Assembly (NCBI GenBank): GCA_029001845.1
Contig: JAREWP010000037.1
Coordinates: forward strand, 1-54,269
From: Candidatus Magnetocorallium paracelense
GTDB lineage: Bacteria > Nitrospirota > Thermodesulfovibrionia > Thermodesulfovibrionales > Magnetobacteriaceae
Direction of reading: 5' to 3'
Length of the DNA: 54,269 bases
A program made the position numbers and the translations under genes. Numbering within the stretch: position 1 is the stretch's first letter; each line of letters starts with the position of its first letter. Positions 1-7,536 of this stretch are shown piece by piece. Under the pieces are notes generated by a model. It saw only the letters and a list, made by a program, of their open reading frames with translations, was not told the origin of the DNA and made no database searches.

Positions 1-94
1 GACGATTGACGATTGACGATTGACGATTGACGATTGACGATTGACGATTGACGATTGACGATTGACGATTGACGATTGACGATTGACGATTGAC
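1..94. repeat. Heptamer tandem array (GACGATT)n
   Basis: The window opens inside about 13.4 head-to-tail copies of the 7-bp unit GACGATT with no mismatches that I can see. The left end is cut by the window edge, so the real copy number is unknown. The same word, directly or inverted (AATCGTC), recurs at 127-142 and around 718-738, so the array appears to have grown from a local repeat word. It has no open reading frame of its own. Slipped-strand copy-number change is expected for such a perfect short repeat. Confidence 0.95.
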
Positions 95-119
95 CTTAAA
101 CATATTATTAATAATTAAT

Positions 120-523
120 CGAAAATTGTCAATCGTCAATCGAAAATTCTAACATGGACTCTGTTAAGTTAAAGGATAGGACGAAGAGTTTTGCTCATCG
201 TTGTGTTAAGTTGGCTGTATCATTACCGAGTTCTTTTTTAGGCGATCATATTCGCGGACAACTTATTAGATGCTCTACATCTGTCGCTTCGAATTATCGA
301 GCGGCATGTATCGCTCAGTCACAAGCTGCTTTTGTTGCTAAACTGAGTATAGTTATAGAGGAAGCCGATGAATCTTATTTTTGGCTGGAGTTTATTGTTG
401 ATGAAGGACTTTTACATAAAAAGTTGGTAGAATCTCTTTTGAAAGAAGCAGACGAATTAACAGCCATTTTCATCTCATCACGCAAAACAGCCAGAAGATA
501 AGGATGGGGATTGACAATTTTCG
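120..523. repeat. 15-bp perfect inverted repeats around the four-helix-bundle gene
   Basis: CGAAAATTGTCAATC at 120-134 is the exact reverse complement of GATTGACAATTTTCG at 509-523. The two arms enclose the 115-codon gene at 154-501, with 19 bp on the left and 7 bp on the right. Related words (GTCAATCGAAAATCGTCAATC-like) recur at about 709-738, just before the next gene. The arrangement looks like a small gene cassette with terminal repeats. No transposase is nearby. Confidence 0.8.
154..501 (+). CDS. Four-helix bundle protein, S23/avd-like family
   Basis: This is a 115-residue all-helical protein. Features such as the CSTSVASNYRAAC stretch (about residues 40-52) and the Glu-rich EEADESYFWLEFI helix are typical of the family known as 23S rRNA intervening-sequence protein or four-helix bundle protein. 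Members form pentameric bundles; relatives include the accessory protein Avd of diversity-generating retroelements. Here there is no rRNA or reverse transcriptase nearby, so neither role is supported. The ATG has no convincing ribosome binding site. The gene sits between 15-bp inverted repeats and beside a heptamer array, which suggests a small mobile or repeat-associated unit. The family call is firm; the function is unknown. Confidence 0.8.
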   Translation: MDSVKLKDRTKSFAHRCVKLAVSLPSSFLGDHIRGQLIRCSTSVASNYRAACIAQSQAAFVAKLSIVIEEADESYFWLEFIVDEGLLHKKLVESLLKEADELTAIFISSRKTARR

Positions 524-575
524 ATTCTTTATATGGACATAAGCAGTTATAATAGTTTTTCAATAGTCAATACAA

Positions 576-706
576 TGTCATAAACTTAAGGAGCAAAGCA
601 CCTTCCGCCTTCACCGGCTAAACTCGAAGGCTTCGCTTCGCTGCGCCTTCTCAAACATGACCCGCTTCCGTCGGAAGGTGCTTCACCCCTTAAGTTAATG
701 GTATTG
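576..706. repeat. Palindromic intergenic element, long copy
   Basis: The outer arms read TGTCATAAACTTAAGG on the left and CCTTAAGTTAATGGTATTG on the right. Inner arms AGCACCTTCCG and CGGAAGGTGCT also pair, and the centre carries further short palindromes (GAAGGCTTCGCTTC). A shorter inverted copy is found at 19508-19558 with the same outer ends but without the middle. The region 502-750 holds nothing else apart from GATTGAC-type words and the ribosome binding site of the next gene. Confidence 0.8.
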
Positions 707-750
707 ATAGTCAATAGTCAATCGAAAATCGTCAATCCCAAGGGGGTTAT

Positions 751-2025
751 GTGAAAAAAGCGAGAATATTTATTGTTGAAGATGAAATAGTTATTGCCAA
801 GGACATTAAGAGGAGTCTTGATAAGTTCGGTTACTCTGTTGTGGGAACTGCCGCTTCGGGCGAGAGAGCCATTCAGAGGGCCTTGGAATTAAAGCCGGAC
901 CTGATTTTAATGGATATTGTTTTAAAGGGAAATATGGACGGTATAGAGGCGGCTAACGAGATTCAATCCTCTCTCGATGTACCGATTATTTATTTGACCG
1001 CTTATGCAGACAAGGTCGTTTTAGACAGAGCAAAAGCGACGGGGCCATTTGGATACATGCTCAAACCCTTTGAGGACAAAGAGATTTTCTCTACTATCGA
1101 AATGGCTTTGTACAAGCATGAAATGGAGAAAAAGCTTAAAGAGAAATCAGAGCAGCTCATAGATATAAACAGAAATCTGGAAAAACGTGTCAGCGAGGAG
1201 ATTAAAAAAAGAAGACGCCATGAGCAATTATTAATACAGCAATCAAAGCTGGCCGCCATGGGTGAAATGATCGCCGCCATAGCGCATCAGTGGCGTCAGC
1301 CCCTTACCAGTTTGGGGATAATTATTCAGGATATCGAAGATGCTTACGATTATGGTGAACTCGATAAACAACTTATCGAAAATACGGTTAAAGAGAGCAT
1401 GAAACAGATACAGTTTATGTCAAATACGATAGATGATTTCAGAAATTTTTTTAAACCAACCAAAGACAAAGCGCCTTTTGATGTTCTAAAGGCGATAAGG
1501 GAACTCATTTCATTAATTACCGATCAACTCAGAACCCATTTGATCGAGGTTGGTATTTCATGTACATGCACTCAGATGAGTTTTGATTCACATGAATCGG
1601 ACGAAAAGGAATACTGCGAGCATGGCCTGATGACTGTATCGGGATATCCCAATGAGTTTAAACAGGTTGTATTGAATGTTATAAACAATGCCAGGGACGC
1701 TATCATGGAAAGTCGAGACAGGGGCATCCTTAAAAGTAACGACCCGGGCCGGATTACCTTAAACACATCTTTCAGAGAAGTTGACAAGGTGATCGTTATT
1801 TATATAAGAGATAACGGGCCGGGAATACCTGATGATATTAAAGACAGAATTTTCGAGCCCTATTACACAACCAAGGACGAAGGTAAAGGAACGGGGATCG
1901 GTTTATATATGTCAAAGATGATTATTGAAAACAACATGGATGGGAAGTTCTATATTGACAGAGAAAGCGATGAGACGGTTTTTGTAATCGAATTGAAAAA
2001 GACTGAAGTGATAGATGGTTTTTAG
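751..2025 (+). CDS. Response-regulator/histidine-kinase protein (REC-HisKA-HATPase)
   Basis: This is a soluble 424-residue kinase with an N-terminal receiver (about 4-120; acidic pocket at E10-D11, phosphoacceptor D55, K105) joined by a coiled coil (about 120-165) to a HisKA domain with H179 in AHQWRQPL. A HATPase_c domain follows (N-box VVLNVINNARDA, then DNGPGIP and GTGIGLYMSKMII). The start is GTG at 751, preceded by AGGGGG at 741-746. The reversed order, with the receiver in front, suggests that phosphorylation of the receiver by another kinase controls kinase activity. It heads a + strand signalling block reaching to 11865. The domain call is firm; the partner and signal are unknown. Confidence 0.92.
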   Translation: MKKARIFIVEDEIVIAKDIKRSLDKFGYSVVGTAASGERAIQRALELKPDLILMDIVLKGNMDGIEAANEIQSSLDVPIIYLTAYADKVVLDRAKATGPFGYMLKPFEDKEIFSTIEMALYKHEMEKKLKEKSEQLIDINRNLEKRVSEEIKKRRRHEQLLIQQSKLAAMGEMIAAIAHQWRQPLTSLGIIIQDIEDAYDYGELDKQLIENTVKESMKQIQFMSNTIDDFRNFFKPTKDKAPFDVLKAIRELISLITDQLRTHLIEVGISCTCTQMSFDSHESDEKEYCEHGLMTVSGYPNEFKQVVLNVINNARDAIMESRDRGILKSNDPGRITLNTSFREVDKVIVIYIRDNGPGIPDDIKDRIFEPYYTTKDEGKGTGIGLYMSKMIIENNMDGKFYIDRESDETVFVIELKKTEVIDGF

Positions 2026-2043
2026 TCTTCTGAAACCAATCCA

Positions 2044-2125
2044 GATCACGAAGTTTGTTAATTTTTTTTTATTTTCTTCGCGCCCGTGATCTTCGTGGTT
2101 ATAAAATTATTTTTTAAGTACTTTT
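2044..2125. repeat. Dispersed repeat with CTTCGCGCCCG core, copy 1
   Basis: GATCACGAAG and CTTCGTGG arms flank a T-rich stretch and the core CTTCGCGCCCGTGATCTTCG, ending in TTTTTAAGTACTTTT. A second copy with the same order of blocks is at 18521-18614. The rest of 2026-2179 shows no gene. Confidence 0.75.
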
Positions 2126-2179
2126 GATTTGCGATTGTTTTTTCAATTTTAACCTGATTTACTGAGACCCTGAACTTGT

Positions 2180-3067
2180 GTGAGTTTTTCTTTTATGCTT
2201 TATAAAATGCCGCGTTTAGTGATGAAAGTGCTTCTTGCTTTTGCAATATGTATTAGCCTTTGCTCTGAGCTTAAAGCTGATGACGTTCTTACCTTCGCTG
2301 TGCATCCCTACCTCTCCGCCATGGAGTTGATAGACAGGTTTACTCCGCTTACGGAGTATCTCGAAGAGAAAGCAGACAAAAAAATTAAAATAGAAATAAG
2401 CGGAGATTACGAAGAGCATATTAACAGGATTGGCGAGAACAGTGTTCATTTTGCTTATATGGGGCCTGCCCCTTATGTAAGAATGGTGCTCAATTATGGG
2501 AAAAAACCGATTCTCGCCCGTCTCGAGATTAAAGGAAAGCCTTATTTCCGAGGCGCAATAATCGCCCGTAAAGGCAGTGCATTAACCTCTCTTGCAGATT
2601 TAAAGGGCAAAGGTTTCGCCTTTGGAGATCCCAATTCCACGATGAGTACGCTTGTACCAAAGTTTATGCTAAAAGAGGCCGGTGTAGATGTCAATGATCT
2701 TGCCGGATATGAATTCCTGAATAATCATCAAAATGTAGTTCTCGGTGTACTGTTAGGTAACTTTGACGCCGGGGCTGTAAAGGAAGAAATGTTTATTCTT
2801 TATAAAAAACGTGGTTTAAAGGCTCTTGCCAAAAGTCCGCCTATATCGGAGCATCTTTTTGTGGCTTCTTCTTTAGTTCCGGCTGATACTATAGAGTCAC
2901 TCCGTGAGGCGCTTTTCGATTTAAGCAAACACAAAAAGGGCGTTCAAATAATGAATACTATAAAAAAAGGGATGACCGGATTCGTCAGGGCTGAAGATTT
3001 TAATTACAATAATCTCAGAGCTATCATGGCGACAGTTAACTCTCCTGGATGGATAAAGAATGAATAA
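2180..3067 (+). CDS. PhnD-like periplasmic substrate-binding protein
   Basis: This 295-residue protein belongs to the phosphate/phosphite/phosphonate-binding family (PhnD/SsuA/TauA fold). Characteristic stretches are LTFAVHPYLSAMELIDRFTPL near the N-terminus, VHFAYMGPAPYVRM (about 90-103), a GKGFAFGDPNSTMS loop and DAGAVKEEMF. A signal peptide (hydrophobic ALLAF-type core ending around ELKADD) is present. The GTG at 2180 is the longest start, but ATG codons at 2195, 2207 and 2222 are also possible, and 2222 gives the neatest signal peptide. There is no ABC permease or ATPase nearby. It overlaps the following membrane PAS sensor by 8 bp, so it more likely serves as a periplasmic ligand receptor for a sensor, as TorT does for TorS. 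The ligand is unknown. Confidence 0.85.
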   Translation: MSFSFMLYKMPRLVMKVLLAFAICISLCSELKADDVLTFAVHPYLSAMELIDRFTPLTEYLEEKADKKIKIEISGDYEEHINRIGENSVHFAYMGPAPYVRMVLNYGKKPILARLEIKGKPYFRGAIIARKGSALTSLADLKGKGFAFGDPNSTMSTLVPKFMLKEAGVDVNDLAGYEFLNNHQNVVLGVLLGNFDAGAVKEEMFILYKKRGLKALAKSPPISEHLFVASSLVPADTIESLREALFDLSKHKKGVQIMNTIKKGMTGFVRAEDFNYNNLRAIMATVNSPGWIKNE

Positions 3068-4946
3068 CAGACGAGTATCTAATGTCAGACGTACAATCAC
3101 ACAGTTTATCCTAATATTATTCCTCTTTCTGTTGATCAATATATTTGTCATTTTTCATCACAAAGAGAGTATGTATGAAATGACTCGGAGTAGTGCTGTA
3201 CGAGAATTGAATCTCATTGGAGATTTGTTGGTTGAACCTCTTCTCAGGCATGACTATGCAACTGTAGAGCATTTTCTTGTGCAATGGGGGAAGGTACATA
3301 ATGACATTTGCGAATTAACGGCAATCGGAGAAAATGAATTTACCCTTGCCTCTTATAAGAGAATTGAGCTCACAAGCCATCCATTTAAAATAAAGCACTC
3401 CATTCGTTACAAGGATGAAAAATTGATAGAGCTGGAAATGGTTAAGGATTTTACAATTGTCCTGGCCGGTCTTAAGAGCTTTACTTTCCAGTTTATTGGC
3501 GGTATTTTTTTTCTGATTATAATTCTCGGGCTGGCAATATGGTTTTCCCTTAAACGTACTGCCATAACGCCTTTGGAGATGGAGATTGAAGATCGAGAAA
3601 GAATGGAAAATCAATTAATGGAAAAAACCATTTATCTGGACAATATACTCCACTCGTCAACCGATCTGGCCATAGCAACGACAGACCTCGATTTTACAAT
3701 TAAATATTATAATCCCGAAGCAGAGAGAATATTCGGGTACAGAGCTGAAGATGTTATCGGCCGTACAGTAATGGAAATGCATACAAAAGAGAAGGTTGAC
3801 CCGGCTCGTTTTCAACATGCCATCGATAAAGTGAGGAAGGAAGGCGAATACAGATATTCGGTAGAGCAGGATTGTGAAGGAGGCAAGAAATTTATAGAGT
3901 CCAGAGTATCGGGTATATGGAATCAGGAGAAGGATTTAATCGGTTTTGTTTTGACTGCCCGCGATGTTACCAAAAGAATGGAAGCTGCTGAGAATCTCGA
4001 TAAGTCTCTTTCCATTCTTTATGCTACTTTGGAGTCAACTGCCGATGGTCTGCTTGTCGTTGACAGATCAGGTAAAATCGTAAGTTATAATAATAAATTC
4101 ACAGAGATGTGGGGAATCCCGGAAAATATAATGGAATCCCGTAATGATAAAAGGGCCATGGAATATGTAAGGGAACTCTTAATGGAACCTGATGTCTTTG
4201 ACAAAAGGGTAAAGCAGCTCTATAACGATCATGAGGCGGAAAGTTTTGATATGCTTGAGTTCAAAGACGGAAGAGTATTCGAGAGATACTCTAAACCTCA
4301 AAAAATCTCGGGTATAACCGTGGGCAGGGTCTGGAGTTTTCGTGATGTTACCGGCAGGAAAATGGCGGAAAGGGCTTTATTGGAGAACCAGGAGCAATTG
4401 CAGGCCATTATAGATAATTCCACAGCCCTTATCTATCTTAAAGACAGAGAGGGAAAGTATCTCCTGATAAACCGCAGATACGAGGAGTTGTTTAAAATAA
4501 CAAGTGAGGACATCTCTTCCAGAACGGATTACGATATTTTCCCTGAAAATGTAGCGGCAACGCTGCGTTTGAATGACCTTAAGGTTTTGGAAGAGAAAAA
4601 ATCGATCGAATCAGAGGAGATCATACCCCATGAAGATGGTGAACACATCTATTTGTCCATCAAATTCCCCCTTAACGATCTTAAGGGCGAGCCTTACGGA
4701 GTCTGTTGTATATCAACGGATATAACGGAACGGAAGACTATGGAAAACAAACTGGTGACAATAAATAATGAACTGGCTCAAAAAACCAACTACCTGGAGA
4801 GGTTTCAAAAAATCACGGTGAACAGGGAACTGGATATGATTAAACTCAAGGAAGAGGTGAATGCATTGCTGGAGGGTTCGGGGCAGGAGAAAAGGTATCG
4901 TATTGTTGAGAAAACGTTAGAAAAAGAGTCACCTGAGTTTGTGTAA
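3060..4946 (+). CDS. Membrane PAS-domain sensor lacking a kinase
   Basis: The 628-residue protein has two membrane segments (about 13-33 and 145-165) with a periplasmic loop of about 110 residues between them. Three PAS/PAC domains follow (about 190-310, 315-440 and 445-565; PAC endings such as GFVLTARDVTKRME and GVCCISTDITERKTM), then a coiled-coil tail (about 565-628). There is no HisKA, HATPase, GGDEF or HD domain, so the protein ends where a kinase would normally begin. A separate membrane kinase starts 38 bp downstream. The two probably act as a split sensor, with the PhnD-like protein immediately upstream as a periplasmic partner. The architecture is visible; the split-sensor role is inference. 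Confidence 0.85.
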   Translation: MNNRRVSNVRRTITQFILILFLFLLINIFVIFHHKESMYEMTRSSAVRELNLIGDLLVEPLLRHDYATVEHFLVQWGKVHNDICELTAIGENEFTLASYKRIELTSHPFKIKHSIRYKDEKLIELEMVKDFTIVLAGLKSFTFQFIGGIFFLIIILGLAIWFSLKRTAITPLEMEIEDRERMENQLMEKTIYLDNILHSSTDLAIATTDLDFTIKYYNPEAERIFGYRAEDVIGRTVMEMHTKEKVDPARFQHAIDKVRKEGEYRYSVEQDCEGGKKFIESRVSGIWNQEKDLIGFVLTARDVTKRMEAAENLDKSLSILYATLESTADGLLVVDRSGKIVSYNNKFTEMWGIPENIMESRNDKRAMEYVRELLMEPDVFDKRVKQLYNDHEAESFDMLEFKDGRVFERYSKPQKISGITVGRVWSFRDVTGRKMAERALLENQEQLQAIIDNSTALIYLKDREGKYLLINRRYEELFKITSEDISSRTDYDIFPENVAATLRLNDLKVLEEKKSIESEEIIPHEDGEHIYLSIKFPLNDLKGEPYGVCCISTDITERKTMENKLVTINNELAQKTNYLERFQKITVNRELDMIKLKEEVNALLEGSGQEKRYRIVEKTLEKESPEFV

Positions 4947-4984
4947 CATTTCATAGACAGTAAAACCTCATACATTGAATCTCC

Positions 4985-6028
4985 ATGCCAACTACAGAGG
5001 TATTAAAAGATAAAATTATCAAACAGCTAAAAACCATAAACCTCTGGCATCTTGTCTGGATTTCGGTTATAGGTTCCGTCATATTCACCTTGATTATTGT
5101 CTCATTGATGAGTGTGATTTTCCATGGTTACGTCACATTCGATTATCTGATTACCGGAATGACGGCCGCTTTTTTCGTTTCGCTGGTCGTTATTTCAATA
5201 CTGATTTATCTGGTTCAACAATTACGGAGCAGAGATAAATCTTTGGAAAAGAAAACGATAGAGCTTGAAGAGCTGAATGCGGAACTGGAAGATAGAATTA
5301 AAGATGAAGTTGAGAAAAGCAGGGAGAAGGAGCTTTTGGTTTTTGAACAGATTCGTCAGATCGGCATAAGCGAGCTGTTAATAAATATCGCTCATCACTG
5401 GAGGCAGCCTCTGAATGCAATCGGAGTTCTTGTCCAGGATATAGAAGAGGGGTATAATTATGGAGAACTTTCAGGAGAAAGCCTTCGGAATAACGTGGAG
5501 TTAATCATGGCGGAGCTCTTGGAACTTTCAGATACCATTACGACATTCAATGAAATGTACCGTTCCGCAAAGGAGACGGTAAGCTTTCAGCCATCTGAAA
5601 TCATAGAGAAAGCATTGGCTTTTCTGGACGTTCGATTTAAAAACGATAGTATTAAGACAGCTATAACATTGCAAGATGACTTTTGGATTTCCGGTAATCC
5701 AAATGGCTTGTCACAGGCATTGGTGAAATTGTTGACAAACTCTGTAGAGATTTTTCATGAAAGGAAGACAGAAAACAGGGAGATAGCAATAAACCTGTGT
5801 GAGGACAGAGCAACCGGAAAAGCAGTCATTAATGTGTCAGACAATGGAGGGGGGATTGACGATACCGTGTTAAACAGAGTATTCGATCCCTATTTTACGA
5901 CTAAATACAAAGCAAGGGATAAAGGACTGGGACTATATCTGGTCAAAGTAATTATTGAAAATGAAATGCATGGGACTCTTAATGTGAAAAACACCGGCAA
6001 AGGTGTAACGTTTACGATTGAGGTATAG
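4985..6028 (+). CDS. Membrane histidine kinase, HxWRQPL type
   Basis: This 347-residue kinase has two transmembrane segments (about 21-45 and 57-80) with almost no periplasmic loop, a charged coiled coil (about 82-122), HisKA with H137 in AHHWRQPL, and HATPase_c (LLTNSVE as N-box, then DNGGGID, FDPYFTTK and KGLGLYLVKVII). It lacks an input domain of its own, which fits pairing with the kinase-less PAS sensor upstream. The HisKA resembles that of the kinase at 751-2025, down to the VQDIEEGYNYGE helix. The receiver that follows is 4 bp downstream, so the two are probably co-translated and cognate. Confidence 0.92.
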   Translation: MPTTEVLKDKIIKQLKTINLWHLVWISVIGSVIFTLIIVSLMSVIFHGYVTFDYLITGMTAAFFVSLVVISILIYLVQQLRSRDKSLEKKTIELEELNAELEDRIKDEVEKSREKELLVFEQIRQIGISELLINIAHHWRQPLNAIGVLVQDIEEGYNYGELSGESLRNNVELIMAELLELSDTITTFNEMYRSAKETVSFQPSEIIEKALAFLDVRFKNDSIKTAITLQDDFWISGNPNGLSQALVKLLTNSVEIFHERKTENREIAINLCEDRATGKAVINVSDNGGGIDDTVLNRVFDPYFTTKYKARDKGLGLYLVKVIIENEMHGTLNVKNTGKGVTFTIEV

Positions 6029-6032
6029 ATAT

Positions 6033-6416
6033 ATGGATGAGAAAGAAATTTTAGAAAAATTAAGTATTCTTTATGTTGAAGACGACAATATTGTAAGAGA
6101 AAAGATTGCAGGATTCTTAGGGAGAAGGTGTAAAAACGTGTTTAAGGCGGATAACGGTAAAGCGGGGTTTGATTTATATAAAAAACACAGTCCCGACGTC
6201 GTTATAACAGATATTGAGATGCCTGTTATGGATGGTCTTGAAATGATAGAAAAAATTCTTGAGCTTAATGAAAAGCAGGCTGTTATTATAACGACTGCCT
6301 ATGACGATGTGCAGCACAGGAGCTCAAGAGTTTGTCGTAACATTATTAAACCTATTGTAAACAAAAAACTGATTGAGGCTATTGTGGAGTGTAAAAAGGA
6401 GGGGACGTCATTATGA
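6033..6416 (+). CDS. Single-domain response regulator
   Basis: This 127-residue receiver has no output domain (acidic pair D17-D18, phosphoacceptor D60 in VVITDIEMP, T87-T88 and K106 in IIKPI). I chose ATG 6033; an in-frame TTG at 6018 would overlap the kinase gene. The stretch between the conserved Thr and Lys is about four residues shorter than usual and reads QHRSSRVCRN, unlike a normal helix 4. The +1 frame there reads AAQELKSLS, which looks more like a receiver helix. The stop overlaps the next gene by ATGA. It probably shuttles phosphate from the preceding kinase. Confidence 0.88.
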   Translation: MDEKEILEKLSILYVEDDNIVREKIAGFLGRRCKNVFKADNGKAGFDLYKKHSPDVVITDIEMPVMDGLEMIEKILELNEKQAVIITTAYDDVQHRSSRVCRNIIKPIVNKKLIEAIVECKKEGTSL

Positions 6417-7252
6417 ATAAAAAGGGAACGAGACTTCCGGCGTTGCTTTTATTTACAGTCGTGGTAATGTATGTTTTGTCCGGTTGTGAGTCCGGTAATC
6501 GATTCGATACGCTGGTGCAGAAAGTGTTGCCAATGGAACAGGCCGTCAGAGAGATCGAAGTAAGCATATGGGAAACAGCAGCCGCCATATTTCACTACTT
6601 GTCAGAACCATCGGATACGGCCTTGGAAGAGTATACGTTACAGATTAGAGATGTGGAAGTCTTTTTTGGTAAATATAAGGACCTTATTGACACTGACAAT
6701 GAAAGAGAAATGGCGACCAGGTTTGAAGCGATGTGGAACGATAGTGTAAGTAAAGCAGAGGAGCTTATTCAGTTGCGCAAAAAAATAATAAAAAAAGAGG
6801 AAGAGACATGGGACTCTGTGCACGAAGTTGACGATTTAATCGATTATAAGCTGCAACCTGTTTTAATGTCAGGAACACCCGATCTGCTTGAGAAAGAGCG
6901 GGCTGTCAGAGAGGTGGAGGTCAGCCTGTGGGAGATAATCAATGCTGTTAATTTCTATTTGTATAAACACTCCGATAAGGCGAAAAGGGAGTTCCCCACA
7001 CAGTTGGAGGACGTGAAGGAGTTCTGGGAGAAATATAAGGCGCTTGAAATTTCATCTGTCGAAAAACAGTATGTAAAAGAATTTGAAGAGCAGTGGCGTC
7101 AGGCTGTCATACTTATGAAGGAGTGCATATCTCTGGCCGATGAGCTTAGAGAAAGGGAGTTCATTTTTTGGGAGTCAATCCATAGTGTTGACGATATGGT
7201 CGATTTTGAAATACAGGAACAGATAAAATTAAGAATAGAAAAGATGAGGTAA
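6413..7252 (+). CDS. Lipoprotein with internally duplicated helical domain
   Basis: This 279-residue exported protein has a lipobox (VLSGC, lipidated C25). After that it consists of two homologous halves of about 110 residues. Each begins with VRE(I/V)EVS(I/L)WE, continues through a D-V-x-x-F-x-x-KYK block and ends with W(D/E)S(V/I)Hx-VDD(L/M)(I/V)D. The pattern of charged amphipathic helices resembles a four-helix periplasmic sensor module such as CHASE3, which also occurs duplicated in the next gene. It overlaps the receiver gene by 4 bp, so it belongs to the signalling operon. I do not recognise a named family. A role as a membrane-tethered partner of a sensor is inference. Confidence 0.75.
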   Translation: MNKKGTRLPALLLFTVVVMYVLSGCESGNRFDTLVQKVLPMEQAVREIEVSIWETAAAIFHYLSEPSDTALEEYTLQIRDVEVFFGKYKDLIDTDNEREMATRFEAMWNDSVSKAEELIQLRKKIIKKEEETWDSVHEVDDLIDYKLQPVLMSGTPDLLEKERAVREVEVSLWEIINAVNFYLYKHSDKAKREFPTQLEDVKEFWEKYKALEISSVEKQYVKEFEEQWRQAVILMKECISLADELREREFIFWESIHSVDDMVDFEIQEQIKLRIEKMR

Positions 7253-7505
7253 CTATTTAGGTGTATAGACTGAAGGCTGAAGACTGTCAGGTAACCTGAA
7301 CCAAACAGGTTTTCTGTTTACGTTTTAATGACAAATGACAAAATCCAAATATCAAATCAAATCCAAATGATTAAATGCCAAAGCCTTTTCATATCTTTTT
7401 TTTGACATTTGAGTTTTAGCATTCATTTGGCATTTGAGCTTTGGATTTTGACATTCAAAAATATTGGTGCTTTTTTGCGCACAATTTCATTTATAAGCGA
7501 CTAAA
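7253..7505. repeat. Intergenic repeat cluster before the hybrid kinase
   Basis: Three repeat types lie here. First, 7253-7295 carries a partial copy of the element seen at 19689-19830 (AGACTGAAGGCTGAAGAC). Second, 7330-7456 holds a long imperfect inverted repeat built on CAAATGACAAAATCCAAAT and its complement. Third, 7457-7505 is one copy of a 49-bp dispersed repeat (ATATTGGTGCTTTTTTGCGC ... TTATAAGCGACTAAA) that recurs at 33620-33667 and, inverted and diverged, at 52846-52892. The last copy ends only 31 bp before the kinase ATG, so it lies in the 5' leader or promoter of that gene. Confidence 0.8.
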
Positions 7506-7536
7506 TAACTGAGTAGTTACGAATGAGGTTTTATTC

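Noticed and set aside
1-94. CRISPR array
   Set aside because: The units are 7 bp and directly adjacent, with no spacers; it is a simple tandem repeat.
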